Below the pieces are notes generated by a model. That model saw only the letters and a program-made list of their open reading frames with translations, was not told the DNA's origin and ran no database searches. Shown in pieces: positions 40,255 through 48,997 of a stretch of DNA of 64,000 nucleotides; position 1 is the first letter of the stretch, and each line of letters begins with the position of its first letter. The DNA is from Opitutaceae bacterium (GTDB taxonomy: Bacteria > Verrucomicrobiota > Verrucomicrobiia > Opitutales > Opitutaceae). Position numbers and translations under genes: made by a program. The stretch lies in assembly GCA_003151515.1 (NCBI GenBank), contig PLXS01000007.1, forward strand, positions 1 to 64,000, written 5' to 3'.

Positions 40255-40800
40255 CTATGCGCAGATCGATTTTCCAACTTCTAAAGCCTTCTCGGGAGAG
40301 TAAAGATTCTCGACAATCGCGAGCCCGAATTCGACCGCCGTTCCGGCTCCCCGCGACGTGATCAATCGGCCGTCTAGGACGACCCGCTCGCGAAAAAGCG
40401 CATCCGGCAATTCCGACGCTACTGAATGGTGGGCGGTGTAGCGCCTTCCGTGCAGGACCCCCGCATCCTTAAGCACCACGGGCGCCGCGCATATCGCGGC
40501 TATCCAGCCCTTGGCCTCGTCCTGGCGTCTAAGGATTGTCCCGATCCGCGCATCCTCCCGAAGCCTGTTGACCCCGGGTCCGCCGGGAAGGAGCAAACAT
40601 TGGAAGGAGTCGCCTTCAACGGAGGCGAGCATCGTATCGGCGTGAATCGTCAACCCGCTGCGTCCGGTCACATGTATCCCATCGCTCAGGGCGGCCGTCA
40701 CAACAGTCGCTCCCGCGCGCCTTAGGATGTCAATCGGGGCGACGGCCTCGATCTCCTCAAAGCCCTGGGCGAGTATTACGAGTACGCTTGTTTGTGCCAT
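40255..40800 (-). CDS. DJ-1/PfpI family protein (ThiJ/YajL-like)
   Basis: 181 residues from ATG 40800. Starts TSVLVILAQGFEEIEAVAP with the conserved Glu, LLLPGGPGVNRLRE, and the nucleophile-elbow cysteine in AAICAAPVVLKDAGVL. The family includes protein-repair, glyoxalase-like and chaperone-like members; which applies is not clear. The open frame extends 53 codons upstream across the divergent YbaB start and is not used. Divergent from ybaB. Confidence 0.88.
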   Translation of the reverse strand: MAQTSVLVILAQGFEEIEAVAPIDILRRAGATVVTAALSDGIHVTGRSGLTIHADTMLASVEGDSFQCLLLPGGPGVNRLREDARIGTILRRQDEAKGWIAAICAAPVVLKDAGVLHGRRYTAHHSVASELPDALFRERVVLDGRLITSRGAGTAVEFGLAIVENLYSPEKALEVGKSICA

Positions 40801-40884
40801 GGGTGTTAGTGAATACGCTGGGGCCGGCCTTCTCACGAAAATTTTCAACAAAAACGCCTCGTTTTTTGCCGGCGGCGCGCAAGA

Positions 40885-41202
40885 ATGAATCCCATGGCTG
40901 GCGTTGGAAAACTCCTCAAGACGGCTCAGAAAATGCAGCGCTCGATCGAGGCACTGCAAGCGCAGCTGGAGGCCCGGGAGATCGACGTGACCGCCGGTGG
41001 CGGGGCCGTGAGGATCAAGATCAGCGCCGCCGGGAAATTCATGTCGCTTTCCCTTGATCCGGAATTCCTCAGGGAGGACCCGAAACTGGTCGCCGACACG
41101 GTTCTGGCGGCGATCCAGGACGCTGCGACTCAGGCCAAGACATTGAACGACAGCGAGATGAGCAAGGTCACATCGGCATTCCAGCTGCCAGGCCTGATCT
41201 GA
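40885..41202 (+). CDS. YbaB/EbfC family nucleoid-associated protein
   Basis: 105 residues. The N-terminal helix (GVGKLLKTAQKMQRSIEALQ) and the strand region with GGGAVRIKISAAGKFMSL are diagnostic. Small DNA-binding dimer often found beside recR, as here. Start ATG 40885; stop is 5 bases before recR. Confidence 0.92.
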   Translation: MNPMAGVGKLLKTAQKMQRSIEALQAQLEAREIDVTAGGGAVRIKISAAGKFMSLSLDPEFLREDPKLVADTVLAAIQDAATQAKTLNDSEMSKVTSAFQLPGLI

Positions 41203-41207
41203 GCGGC

Positions 41208-41804
41208 GTGACGTCTTCGTTCGAAAGACTCCAATTGGTCCTGCGCAAGCTGCCGGGCATCGGCTTTCGGTCGTCAGAACGGATCGCGCTCCACCTGCTC
41301 CTCGGAAAGCCGGACCAGCTCCAGTCGCTGGTCGGCGCGCTCCAGGAGGCGTCCCGGACCATCCATCGATGCTCCCGTTGCGGCAACCTCACCGAAGACG
41401 ACTTGTGTGCGATTTGCGCCGACCCTAGGCGCGACCATCGGTCCGTGTGCGTGGTTGAGACCGTGCCGGACCTGGTTGCGATCGAGAAGAGCGGCTCGTG
41501 GAGGTCGGCCTATCATGTCCTTCACGGCAAGCTTTCGCCGCTGAACGGGGTCGGCCCCGACGACCTGAACTTTGCCGGACTGCTGGCCCGCGTCCGATCG
41601 GCAGAAGTTGAGGAGCTCGTTCTGGCGCTGTCGAACGACATCGAGGGCGAGGCGACGTGCCATTACATCCGCGAGAAGCTGCCGCATGGGCAAAGCGTCC
41701 GCGTGACGCGAATCGGGTTCGGCATTCCCAGCGGTGGAGGGGTCCTGTACGCTGATTCCGTGACGCTGAAGAGCGCCATGGAAAGCCGCCGTTCGCTGAG
41801 CTGA
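41208..41804 (+). CDS. recR: Recombination protein RecR
   Basis: Gap-repair mediator acting with RecO/RecF. 198 residues. An N-terminal helix-hairpin-helix (LRKLPGIGFRSSERIALHLL), a Cys4 zinc site (CSRCGNLTEDDLCAIC), a Toprim domain starting VCVVETVPDL, and a C-terminal IGFGIPSGG. GTG start at 41208. The dnaX gene that often precedes this pair is absent here. Confidence 0.96.
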   Translation: MTSSFERLQLVLRKLPGIGFRSSERIALHLLLGKPDQLQSLVGALQEASRTIHRCSRCGNLTEDDLCAICADPRRDHRSVCVVETVPDLVAIEKSGSWRSAYHVLHGKLSPLNGVGPDDLNFAGLLARVRSAEVEELVLALSNDIEGEATCHYIREKLPHGQSVRVTRIGFGIPSGGGVLYADSVTLKSAMESRRSLS

Positions 41805-41866
41805 CTGGGTTTCGGATCCCCTCGCGTGCGACGGCCAATGTCGGCGGACGCGCCCTGAGCGCCTCG

Positions 41867-43102
41867 TCACTGCGCGGGTTTCGCCAGCACGGCCGAGACC
41901 TTCTCCAGCAAAAGCGGGGCCTGCCGCTCCCAGCAGTACTTTCGCTCGGCGGCGAGCCTTGAGGCGCGCCCCATGGCGTCGATGCGCGAAGGGTCGCCGA
42001 GAAGCGGCTCAATCTCCGCGGCGAGCCTCGGCGCAACCTTGGTGTCGCAGACGACCCCGGCCCCAGGCGCAAAAGAGAGGGCCTCACGCTGGCCCGCGGT
42101 GTCGCTGGCGATGATCGCGAGTCCGGCATTCATGTACTGCAGAATCTTGTTGGTTATGGTCAGGTCGCGATTCGGTATCGACGGGTCCTCCAGTGCGAGG
42201 CCGATGTCGTGCTGCGCGATGAACGAAGGCAGCTGCGTGGGAGGAACGGCTGGAACGAAGGAAACACGCTCGCGCAAGTTTTCGGGCACAAGACGCATGA
42301 GGTCAGCGCGAGTCCTGTCGGACACCGTGCCAAGCAGCACCAGGCGGCTCGGCCGGCCGACAAGCGCCCAGCCCGCGACAAAGGCCTCCAGGCCCCGACC
42401 CGGGCCGACCGTCTGAGAGAACCACAGGATCGACGGCACAGGACCCCGGGAAGCCGCCCTGGGCTGAGCCTGAAGCGGAAAGGCGTTTGCGATCGTCAGC
42501 GGCAGCGGGCCGGCGTAGCGCCTGGACAGGGCGTTCGACAGCGATACGGACGTTGTCGAAGTGTAGACGGCGTCGTTGACCAGCGTCTTCTCGATTGCCT
42601 GCAGAAGGCCGAGCGGCCTGTTCCTGCGATCCTGGGGAAGCAGGTCCTCGGAATGCCAATCCTCAAAGTCGGCTGCAACCCGGCGTCCCGCGCGCATGAG
42701 CCTGGTGCCTATCCAGAAGGGAATCTCGGTGTGGACGATGAAAAGGTCCGCCGCCAGCTCGAATGCCCTTCGCTCGAGGGGGCCGATGACCCCGAGCGAA
42801 TGCCGCGTCTCGAATCCGGCGCGCGCGGCCTTTCTGGCCAGCCAAACCTGGGAGCGGCACAGAAGGCTCGACGCCGCTGTGCGCCCCCAGACGACGCACT
42901 CGTGGCGGTATGGGGCCCCCTGGGTCAGGTCCCGGTCGGCCTCCGTCACGCCTCCGGCGGCCGCCATGGTGAGCAGGGTCACGTCGTAGCCTGCGCGTCC
43001 AAGCGCGTCCGCCTCCTTGACCGGCCGCGGGTTGTAGCACGGATTGCCCGCGGTCATCACCACTATCCGGCGGCTCAGGCGGGGATCTGCGTGCTGGGTC
43101 AT
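41867..43102 (-). CDS. Glycosyltransferase family 4-like protein
   Basis: 411 residues, GT-B layout. Begins RIVVMTAGNPCYNPRPVKEA, then VPSILWFSQTVGPGRGLEAF at the donor-domain start, and ends with the region NKILQYMNAGLAIIASDTAG, which replaces the usual EX7E. Convergent with recR. First gene of the second glycan cluster; 4 bases after the next gene's stop. Confidence 0.82.
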   Translation of the reverse strand: MTQHADPRLSRRIVVMTAGNPCYNPRPVKEADALGRAGYDVTLLTMAAAGGVTEADRDLTQGAPYRHECVVWGRTAASSLLCRSQVWLARKAARAGFETRHSLGVIGPLERRAFELAADLFIVHTEIPFWIGTRLMRAGRRVAADFEDWHSEDLLPQDRRNRPLGLLQAIEKTLVNDAVYTSTTSVSLSNALSRRYAGPLPLTIANAFPLQAQPRAASRGPVPSILWFSQTVGPGRGLEAFVAGWALVGRPSRLVLLGTVSDRTRADLMRLVPENLRERVSFVPAVPPTQLPSFIAQHDIGLALEDPSIPNRDLTITNKILQYMNAGLAIIASDTAGQREALSFAPGAGVVCDTKVAPRLAAEIEPLLGDPSRIDAMGRASRLAAERKYCWERQAPLLLEKVSAVLAKPAQ

Positions 43103-43106
43103 GGGA

Positions 43107-44075
43107 TCAGTCTCGCCTCCACGGCCTTTTCCACCACCGATTGCGTGCCATCTCGGCTAGGGCCTCGCTCCAATCGACCATGCTCGCGTTGATGTCATGG
43201 TCGCCTCGTTGGGCATCGGGAATATCTCCGGACTCGACGCGCCTGACCAGCTCCGGAAGCCTGTGGTAGAAGTCCGGGCAGCGGTAGGGGGGATGCAGGG
43301 ACCACATTCCCGGCTCCCGTCCCAGGAATTCCCGACGCACGAGACCCGCGCTCCTCATGGCGTCCGTGAACAGGTGCTCCGGAAGGTCCTCGGGCGGATT
43401 GCCCTCGATGAGCGCCTTGATCGTGTTGCGAAGGGCCCTCGGGCGGCGGGCCCGCAGAGCCCCGATTCGCTCGTGGAACCGCTGACGGTCTATCAGGAAG
43501 AGCCTCGTGCTCATGCCATCGAGACGAAAGGCGTGCGGCTCATGCGCATCCGGCTCGCCTGGCTGGCTGCGCAGGCGCCCGTCCGGCGCGGGCGGGCCGG
43601 GCAGGGGGGCCGCAAACAGCACCTCGCTGCGTTTCTCGAGGCAGTCCAGGGCCTCTCCGATCCATGTCTGGCTGCGGCCGCCAAAGAATATGTCGGAGTC
43701 CGTGTGCAGGACGAAGCGGTGCTGGGCCTGCGCCATTCCAAAGAAATATGAGAAAAAGGGGCCCCCGCGAAAATCCTTTGCCGGGACGCGACGGCCGCCA
43801 AAGAACTCCGCGGAAACGCGCTCCATCGACGATTCGCCATAGTCGACGATCAGGGTGCGGGCTACCTTGACCGACTTGGCCAGCTTCAGGATCCGCTCCT
43901 TGCCCTCGTTCCAGCGGGCCGAGAAGCGGCCCGAGCTGCGGTGAAAGTCGACGCAGAGGAGCACCTCTGCGACCTGACCTCCCCAGACCCTGACCTGGTG
44001 CTCGAGGAGTATACGCGCGTGGCCGTAGTCGGATGGGGCCAGACTGATCTGGAGCGTGACCGGACGTGGCGTCAT
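43107..44075 (-). CDS. Putative GT-A type glycosyltransferase, family not assigned
   Basis: 322 residues. I do not recognise the family. It opens like a GT2 protein (VTLQISLAPSDYGHARILLEHQ) and has a DxD-type site in HRFVLHTDSDIFFGGRSQ, as in nucleotide-sugar transferases that bind a metal. Near the end are PPYRCPDFYHRLPELVRRVE and a basic C-terminus. It sits 4 bases from a GT4-like gene, which supports a glycan role. Confidence 0.6.
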   Translation of the reverse strand: MTPRPVTLQISLAPSDYGHARILLEHQVRVWGGQVAEVLLCVDFHRSSGRFSARWNEGKERILKLAKSVKVARTLIVDYGESSMERVSAEFFGGRRVPAKDFRGGPFFSYFFGMAQAQHRFVLHTDSDIFFGGRSQTWIGEALDCLEKRSEVLFAAPLPGPPAPDGRLRSQPGEPDAHEPHAFRLDGMSTRLFLIDRQRFHERIGALRARRPRALRNTIKALIEGNPPEDLPEHLFTDAMRSAGLVRREFLGREPGMWSLHPPYRCPDFYHRLPELVRRVESGDIPDAQRGDHDINASMVDWSEALAEMARNRWWKRPWRRD

Positions 44076-44337
44076 TTTGGTGGCAGGGCAGAACCTCTTC
44101 GCGCTGCATTAGCCGTACACCAAGCCCGAGACCGGTCGAGACGGCATTTTGAGCTATCGCCAAGCGCGGAAACGGGTTTTCGCCCCGGCGAAGGCCGGCA
44201 AAACCCGGGGCGCAACCGCGCAATTCATCGGTTGGCGGAGAATTCATCCCGCGAATGTCACGTGTCAACGGGCGCCTTCCCGGGCCCTAATGCTTGTGGA
44301 TTGTGTCGTGACCAGATGGGTGCGATAGAATGGGGCG

Positions 44338-45999
44338 ATGACTGACGGAAAGCGCGCGGCATTCGGCCCCAGGGCATTCGCCTATTCCCTGGCCGGGCTG
44401 GGGGCGCTGCCCCTTTTGCCCGAGGTGGGCCTCTTCCTGCAGAACCACACGGACATCAAGGCCTTTGTCCCCATCATTTACTACCAGTTCGCCGTCTCGT
44501 TCCTGCTGCTCATGCCGGCGCTGCTTCTGCCCCGGCTCCTGGCGCGAATCTGGGTGGTCATGGTCGGCCTGCCGTTGGCGGTCTCGACGATCATTGTGGG
44601 CTTCTATTCCGCGTCGATCGGGGCGCACTGGAATCTGACGGCCCACACCGCGCTGATGCAGACGAATGCGGGCGAGGCCTGGGGCTTCCTGCAATCATTC
44701 TCGTCCGTTGGAAGAATTGCGTGGGTGGCGTTTCTTGGGGTCGCATTCCTTGCCTGCATCGGGATCAACGTCCTGTCAGCCCCGCCGCCGAGGTGGCGCA
44801 GCCGTTTGGGCGCGGCGGCCGTCGGACTCCTCGTGTGCGCGCACGGGATCCGCAGCGCGGTGGTGTACGGTGGGGTGCTCATCCACAACACTCCCGTTTC
44901 GGGATCCCATTCGCTAAGGGTGGTCGAGGTAGGGATCAACTCGCTGCACCCCCTCACGCTGCTGGCCGCGACGCACTACAACTACCTGGCGACGCACCAA
45001 TACTACCTGCAGCAATTTGATCAGTCAAACGGCCGGTTCGATCAGCTCAAGGGGGCCAAGACTCTTCCCGGATGCGTGAGTCCCCGGGTGGTCGTCGTGG
45101 TCATAGGCGAGTCCGCGAATCGCCTCCACTGGTCCCTGTACGGCTACCCGCGGCCGACAACGCCTCAACTGCAGGGGCTCTCGCGTGAGTTATTCGTCTT
45201 TACCGACGTCATCTCATCGTGCGCGGCGACCCTCTGCTCGATCCAGGGGATGCTTGCGACGACGGGCGAATCGTTGCCCACGTTCAACATGTTCTCGGGC
45301 GCCGGGTATTCGACCCATTGGCTGTCCGCGCAGTACAACCAGGGCACCAACGACATCGAGATGGTGGGGCTCGTCGGCTCCTGCGGCGAGAGGGTCTTCC
45401 TGAGCGCGGCCTACGATGGGAACCTGGTCCCCCTCATGGCACAGGCTGCGGGAAAGCCTGGCCGGCAGATGATCTTCCTTAACCTCTTTGGGAGCCACGT
45501 GCGCTACAGCGACCGCTATCCGGAGAGCGAAGCCCTCTTCCACGGGGCGAGCGTGGCGGAGAAGCTGCGCGCGACCTATGACAACTCGATCCACTACACG
45601 GACAGGGTGATTGCCGAGCTGATCGAGACGCTGCGCAGTCGGCATGAGTCGAGCTGCCTGCTTTACGTCAGCGACCACGGCGAGGACGTGCATGACTCCC
45701 GGCCGGACAAGTACCTGTTCCGGGACGAGTCGATCGCAACCGACCCCATGTACGAGGTCCCGTTCTTCGTCTGGTTTTCGCCGGAGTACATCCGGGACAA
45801 CCGCGAGTTCGTGGAGCACGACGTCGCCGCCGCGGTCGGCAGGAAGTACCAGAACCGAGCGCTTTACAATGCCCTGCTGGACCTTGCCCGGCTGGAGCAC
45901 CCCCTCTACGACGCCCGGATGGACCTTTTCTCTCCGCAATTCGTCGAGCGCGAAAGGCGGGTGGGCGTGGCGGGACGGCTTTACATCAAGACCGATTGA
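44338..45999 (+). CDS. Phosphoethanolamine transferase-like sulfatase-fold membrane protein (EptA-like)
   Basis: 553 residues. Five or so membrane segments occupy about 15-165, then a periplasmic alkaline-phosphatase fold. Family motifs: VVVVIGESANRLHWSLYGY with a Glu metal ligand, SSCAATLCSIQGMLATTGE holding the likely nucleophile Thr, and YVSDHGEDVHD for zinc. It would transfer phosphoethanolamine to lipid A, core or glycan in the periplasm. The only plus-strand gene in this cluster; convergent with the CgeB-like gene. Confidence 0.85.
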   Translation: MTDGKRAAFGPRAFAYSLAGLGALPLLPEVGLFLQNHTDIKAFVPIIYYQFAVSFLLLMPALLLPRLLARIWVVMVGLPLAVSTIIVGFYSASIGAHWNLTAHTALMQTNAGEAWGFLQSFSSVGRIAWVAFLGVAFLACIGINVLSAPPPRWRSRLGAAAVGLLVCAHGIRSAVVYGGVLIHNTPVSGSHSLRVVEVGINSLHPLTLLAATHYNYLATHQYYLQQFDQSNGRFDQLKGAKTLPGCVSPRVVVVVIGESANRLHWSLYGYPRPTTPQLQGLSRELFVFTDVISSCAATLCSIQGMLATTGESLPTFNMFSGAGYSTHWLSAQYNQGTNDIEMVGLVGSCGERVFLSAAYDGNLVPLMAQAAGKPGRQMIFLNLFGSHVRYSDRYPESEALFHGASVAEKLRATYDNSIHYTDRVIAELIETLRSRHESSCLLYVSDHGEDVHDSRPDKYLFRDESIATDPMYEVPFFVWFSPEYIRDNREFVEHDVAAAVGRKYQNRALYNALLDLARLEHPLYDARMDLFSPQFVERERRVGVAGRLYIKTD

Positions 46000-46052
46000 A
46001 CAGCGGGCACTTGGGGCCGCGGCGTCATACCGCCGTCGCCAAGGGTCGCAAG

Positions 46053-47234
46053 TCAGCCGCCGAGATTAAGCCGGCTGGCCATCTTTTCCATCGTCCGGCC
46101 AATGGAATGATCGGCAAGGGCGCGGCGCTGTGCCGCGGTGCGCATGCCCAGCCGGCGAGGGGCGTCCCCTTCCAATTCCTGCGCCTTCTCGACCAACTCG
46201 GATGCGCTGGCGTAAGTCTCGATCTCCGAGCCCAAGTCGTAAAGATCGCCGAGACCCTCGGTCCACTCGGTGAGGTAACAGGCGCCGGCCATCGGCGCCT
46301 CGATGTCGCGCAGCCTCGAGTAGGTGTCGGGCCTGGAAAAGGGGTAACGCAGGCTCGGGTAGCGGCTGACACCGATGCAGACCCTGCTGCCCCGCAAAAC
46401 CTTCCAGTAGTCGTCGCCGTCCGGTGCCGGCTTGGAGCTGGGGCCGAAATCGTGCGCGAGGGCCTTCGGCCGGCGCATCGACTGCGCCAGCTTTCGGGCA
46501 AGAGCGCCGAGGCCCTGGCGCTGTGCAAACGCGACCTGGTTGGCCAGCGTTGCCGCGATTGAATGCGTTTCGCGCCGCGGGGGCGCCGCTGGAGCATCGT
46601 GGCCGCTCCATCCGGTTCCCCGCAGCTCAACATCCAACCCGAGGTCGGCGGCCGCTGCGAAAAGCGCTAGCCTTTGCTCGTCAGCGGTTCCAACGAAGGT
46701 GACGGCCAAAGGCTCCTCGGCGACGGGAACGCGCCAAGCCGGGGGCACAAAACAGGGCATGGGGGCGTGCAGGAAGGGCAGGTTCGCACGCTCATACAGG
46801 GAAACCGCCTTGTACTCCGGAACCCAGTGAAGGTCGAATCCCGCAAAGGCCCTTGGCACCTCACGGAACTCGCGGACATTGTCGCAGAAGAAGTTGACGC
46901 TTGGGATGCCCAGGGCGCGGACCTCCCCGAGGGCGGCGGCGGATACCTGCCCGGGGAACAGGTACGCCAGGAAAAGGTCGACGGGGCGGCGCGTGTGCTC
47001 CTCGCGAATCGCATCGATTGCGATCTGCCAGGTGCGATCGAGCCAGGTGGAGCGGGCCGCGTCATCCAACGGCAGCAGACCCTCCGCCCAGTCGCAGGTC
47101 GCCGCCTCGACAAAGGAGTGGCCCGCCTCCGCCAGTCCCTCGCGGAAATACCCGGCCCAGAACCTGTACTCCGGAACCGGATGGCGCTTAAGCGACTGCT
47201 GGCAGCAAAGGAAGACTCTCAAGGGCCGTTTCAC
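46053..47234 (-). CDS. CgeB-like glycosyltransferase family protein
   Basis: 393 residues. The middle and end match the pattern of the CgeB/Glyco_trans_1_2 group: NFFCDNVREFREVPRAFAGF, then VCIGVSRYPSLRYPFSRPDT and FSRPDTYSRLRDIEAPMAGAC, where a late GT-B loop reads the donor. GTG start at 47234, 14 bases after the FkbM stop. The acceptor is unknown. Confidence 0.75.
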   Translation of the reverse strand: MKRPLRVFLCCQQSLKRHPVPEYRFWAGYFREGLAEAGHSFVEAATCDWAEGLLPLDDAARSTWLDRTWQIAIDAIREEHTRRPVDLFLAYLFPGQVSAAALGEVRALGIPSVNFFCDNVREFREVPRAFAGFDLHWVPEYKAVSLYERANLPFLHAPMPCFVPPAWRVPVAEEPLAVTFVGTADEQRLALFAAAADLGLDVELRGTGWSGHDAPAAPPRRETHSIAATLANQVAFAQRQGLGALARKLAQSMRRPKALAHDFGPSSKPAPDGDDYWKVLRGSRVCIGVSRYPSLRYPFSRPDTYSRLRDIEAPMAGACYLTEWTEGLGDLYDLGSEIETYASASELVEKAQELEGDAPRRLGMRTAAQRRALADHSIGRTMEKMASRLNLGG

Positions 47235-47248
47235 GCTCGTATGGCGCC

Positions 47249-48004
47249 CTATCTCAAGAAGAGGGCGTCGGTTTGCACAAGGGGTGCGCCAAGGGGGGTG
47301 CCCATGCCCAGCGCGCTCAGGCGGAAACCGCGCGCCTCAAGAAAGCTGACGACCTCGGCGAACGACGGCTGCCCTTTGTAATACTCTCGAAAACTGACCT
47401 CGCAGATGATTGCGCGCGCGTGTTGCAGGGCCCTTTCACCCCCGCGAAGGACCTCCAATTCGTAGCCCTGGACGTCAAGCTTCATGAGGTCGGGCAAGGA
47501 AAGCGCTTCGCTCGCAACCAGCGTGTCCAGCCTGTGAACGGGCACCCGTTGCGATCCGGCTGTGGCTATCTTGAACTCGCGAACGCCTTCCTCGCCCATG
47601 GGGAGCAGGCTAGATGCGTCCGGGAAATCCATGACCTGGAGGTCCGCGGTGCCGTCCGCCGCTCCCAGCGCGCAGGCGTGGAGCCTGACGTCATTCTTCC
47701 ACGGGAAGGTGGCCTCGTGAAACCCTTCGGCGTTGGCCGCTTGCGGCTCGAACGCCTCGACCCTGGCACCAGGAAACAGCGACTTGGCGAGGCAGGTCCA
47801 TGAGCCAACGCTCGCGCCGATGTCGTAGATGGTCGCCGGCGGGTTCGCTTTGAGCATCTCGAGAAGCTCCAAACTATCAAGATGCCCCAGCTTGAGCCGG
47901 GCAGCGAGAGTGCCCCTCAGCCTCCGCTTTCGCCGAAGCCGCTGCGAAGCGATGGCAAGTCGCTCAACAAGGTCGCGTGGATTGTAAAAGAGGCTGATTC
48001 TCAA
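47249..48004 (-). CDS. FkbM family methyltransferase
   Basis: 251 residues from TTG 48004. SAM motif I is IYDIGASVGSWTCLA, the strand-2 acid is in EAFEPQAANAEGF, and MKLDVQGYELEVLRGG is the later motif. The start codon TTG is inferred because no ATG or GTG lies upstream in frame near the conserved N-terminus. Lies between the CgeB-like gene and a GT2 gene. Confidence 0.83.
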   Translation of the reverse strand: MRISLFYNPRDLVERLAIASQRLRRKRRLRGTLAARLKLGHLDSLELLEMLKANPPATIYDIGASVGSWTCLAKSLFPGARVEAFEPQAANAEGFHEATFPWKNDVRLHACALGAADGTADLQVMDFPDASSLLPMGEEGVREFKIATAGSQRVPVHRLDTLVASEALSLPDLMKLDVQGYELEVLRGGERALQHARAIICEVSFREYYKGQPSFAEVVSFLEARGFRLSALGMGTPLGAPLVQTDALFLR

Positions 48005-48022
48005 GTTAACGTGTGCGCAAGC

Positions 48023-48997
48023 TTAGGGCCCTCGCTTCTGCAGCGCACGTGCCTTCCTCCATCCGAGTAGGCGCGCGAGGAGCCGGAACAGCAAGCCGCC
48101 GAGGGGCCTGATTTCAGACCCCCCGAATTCGCCTGCTCGCTTCTCGCAGGCGGCCGCAAGGTCTGGGAAATCGGGATAGACTTGATACGCCAGCCTCTGG
48201 AAAAGGTCGGCGCACGCGCGGCGGGTGCGGGGGCTGTCCTCGGAGGCGATCAGGTGCCTGGCGCATAGCTCGTGCGACAGAAACGCCGAGTCCCATGCCT
48301 CGGCCGAGCGCCGGCCGCTCAGGCTTCCGGGCAGGTTCGAGCGGTAATACGACGGTGCGTCGGGACAGAAGTCGATCCCGCTGCACGCCAGCAGCACGCG
48401 GCAGAAGTACTCGCCGTCGTCGTTCAGCGTGAGGCGCTCGTCCCAGGGGCCCGCGGCCTGCGCGACGGCGCGCGGCGTAAGCCACGCAACCGGGGGCATC
48501 ATGCCGCGCCCCGCGAAGTTGTGGGTAAGCCACTCCACGGGTTCGGATTCGCTCCAATTGCGCTCGGGCACGATTTTCGCCTCGGCCGTGGACCTCTCGA
48601 ATCGTCCCCAGGGGCCCGAGGCCACACGGTTTGCGGGGGACGACGAGAGCCTGCGCACCTGGTTCTCGATCTTTGCTGGCGACAGAATGTCGTCGGAGTC
48701 AAGCCACTGGATGAAGCTGCCATGCGATGCGCGAAAGCCCGTGTTTCGCGCGGCGCTGGCCCCTTTCTTGGCCTGCGAGATCACCGTGACGCCCCTCAAC
48801 TCGAAGCGTCGAGCGACTTGAAGGCTGGCGTCAGTCGAACCGTCATCAACCGTGACGATCTCGCAGCCCGGCCAGGTCTGCGCCAGCGCCGATTCAATCG
48901 TCTCCCCAAGCCACGCTTCGGCGTTGTGACAGGGAATGATGATGGATACGGCCGGTGTCACTTGGGTGGCTTGGGTTCCTGGTTTCGAAGTCAACAC
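48023..48997 (-). CDS. Glycosyltransferase family 2
   Basis: About 324 residues. GT2 start AVSIIIPCHNAEAWLGETIE, the second motif IVTVDDGSTDASLQV, and the DxD-type segment FIQWLDSDDILSPAKI. GTG 48997 overlaps the upstream stop by 7 bases, in keeping with the cluster; an ATG at 49027 would give a 37-base overlap. The last 60 or so residues are basic. Confidence 0.85.
   Translation of the reverse strand: MLTSKPGTQATQVTPAVSIIIPCHNAEAWLGETIESALAQTWPGCEIVTVDDGSTDASLQVARRFELRGVTVISQAKKGASAARNTGFRASHGSFIQWLDSDDILSPAKIENQVRRLSSSPANRVASGPWGRFERSTAEAKIVPERNWSESEPVEWLTHNFAGRGMMPPVAWLTPRAVAQAAGPWDERLTLNDDGEYFCRVLLACSGIDFCPDAPSYYRSNLPGSLSGRRSAEAWDSAFLSHELCARHLIASEDSPRTRRACADLFQRLAYQVYPDFPDLAAACEKRAGEFGGSEIRPLGGLLFRLLARLLGWRKARALQKRGP

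Noticed and set aside
46000-46052. 5-bp stem (CGGCG/CGCCG) between the convergent genes as a terminator
   Set aside because: Short stem and no T tract on either side.
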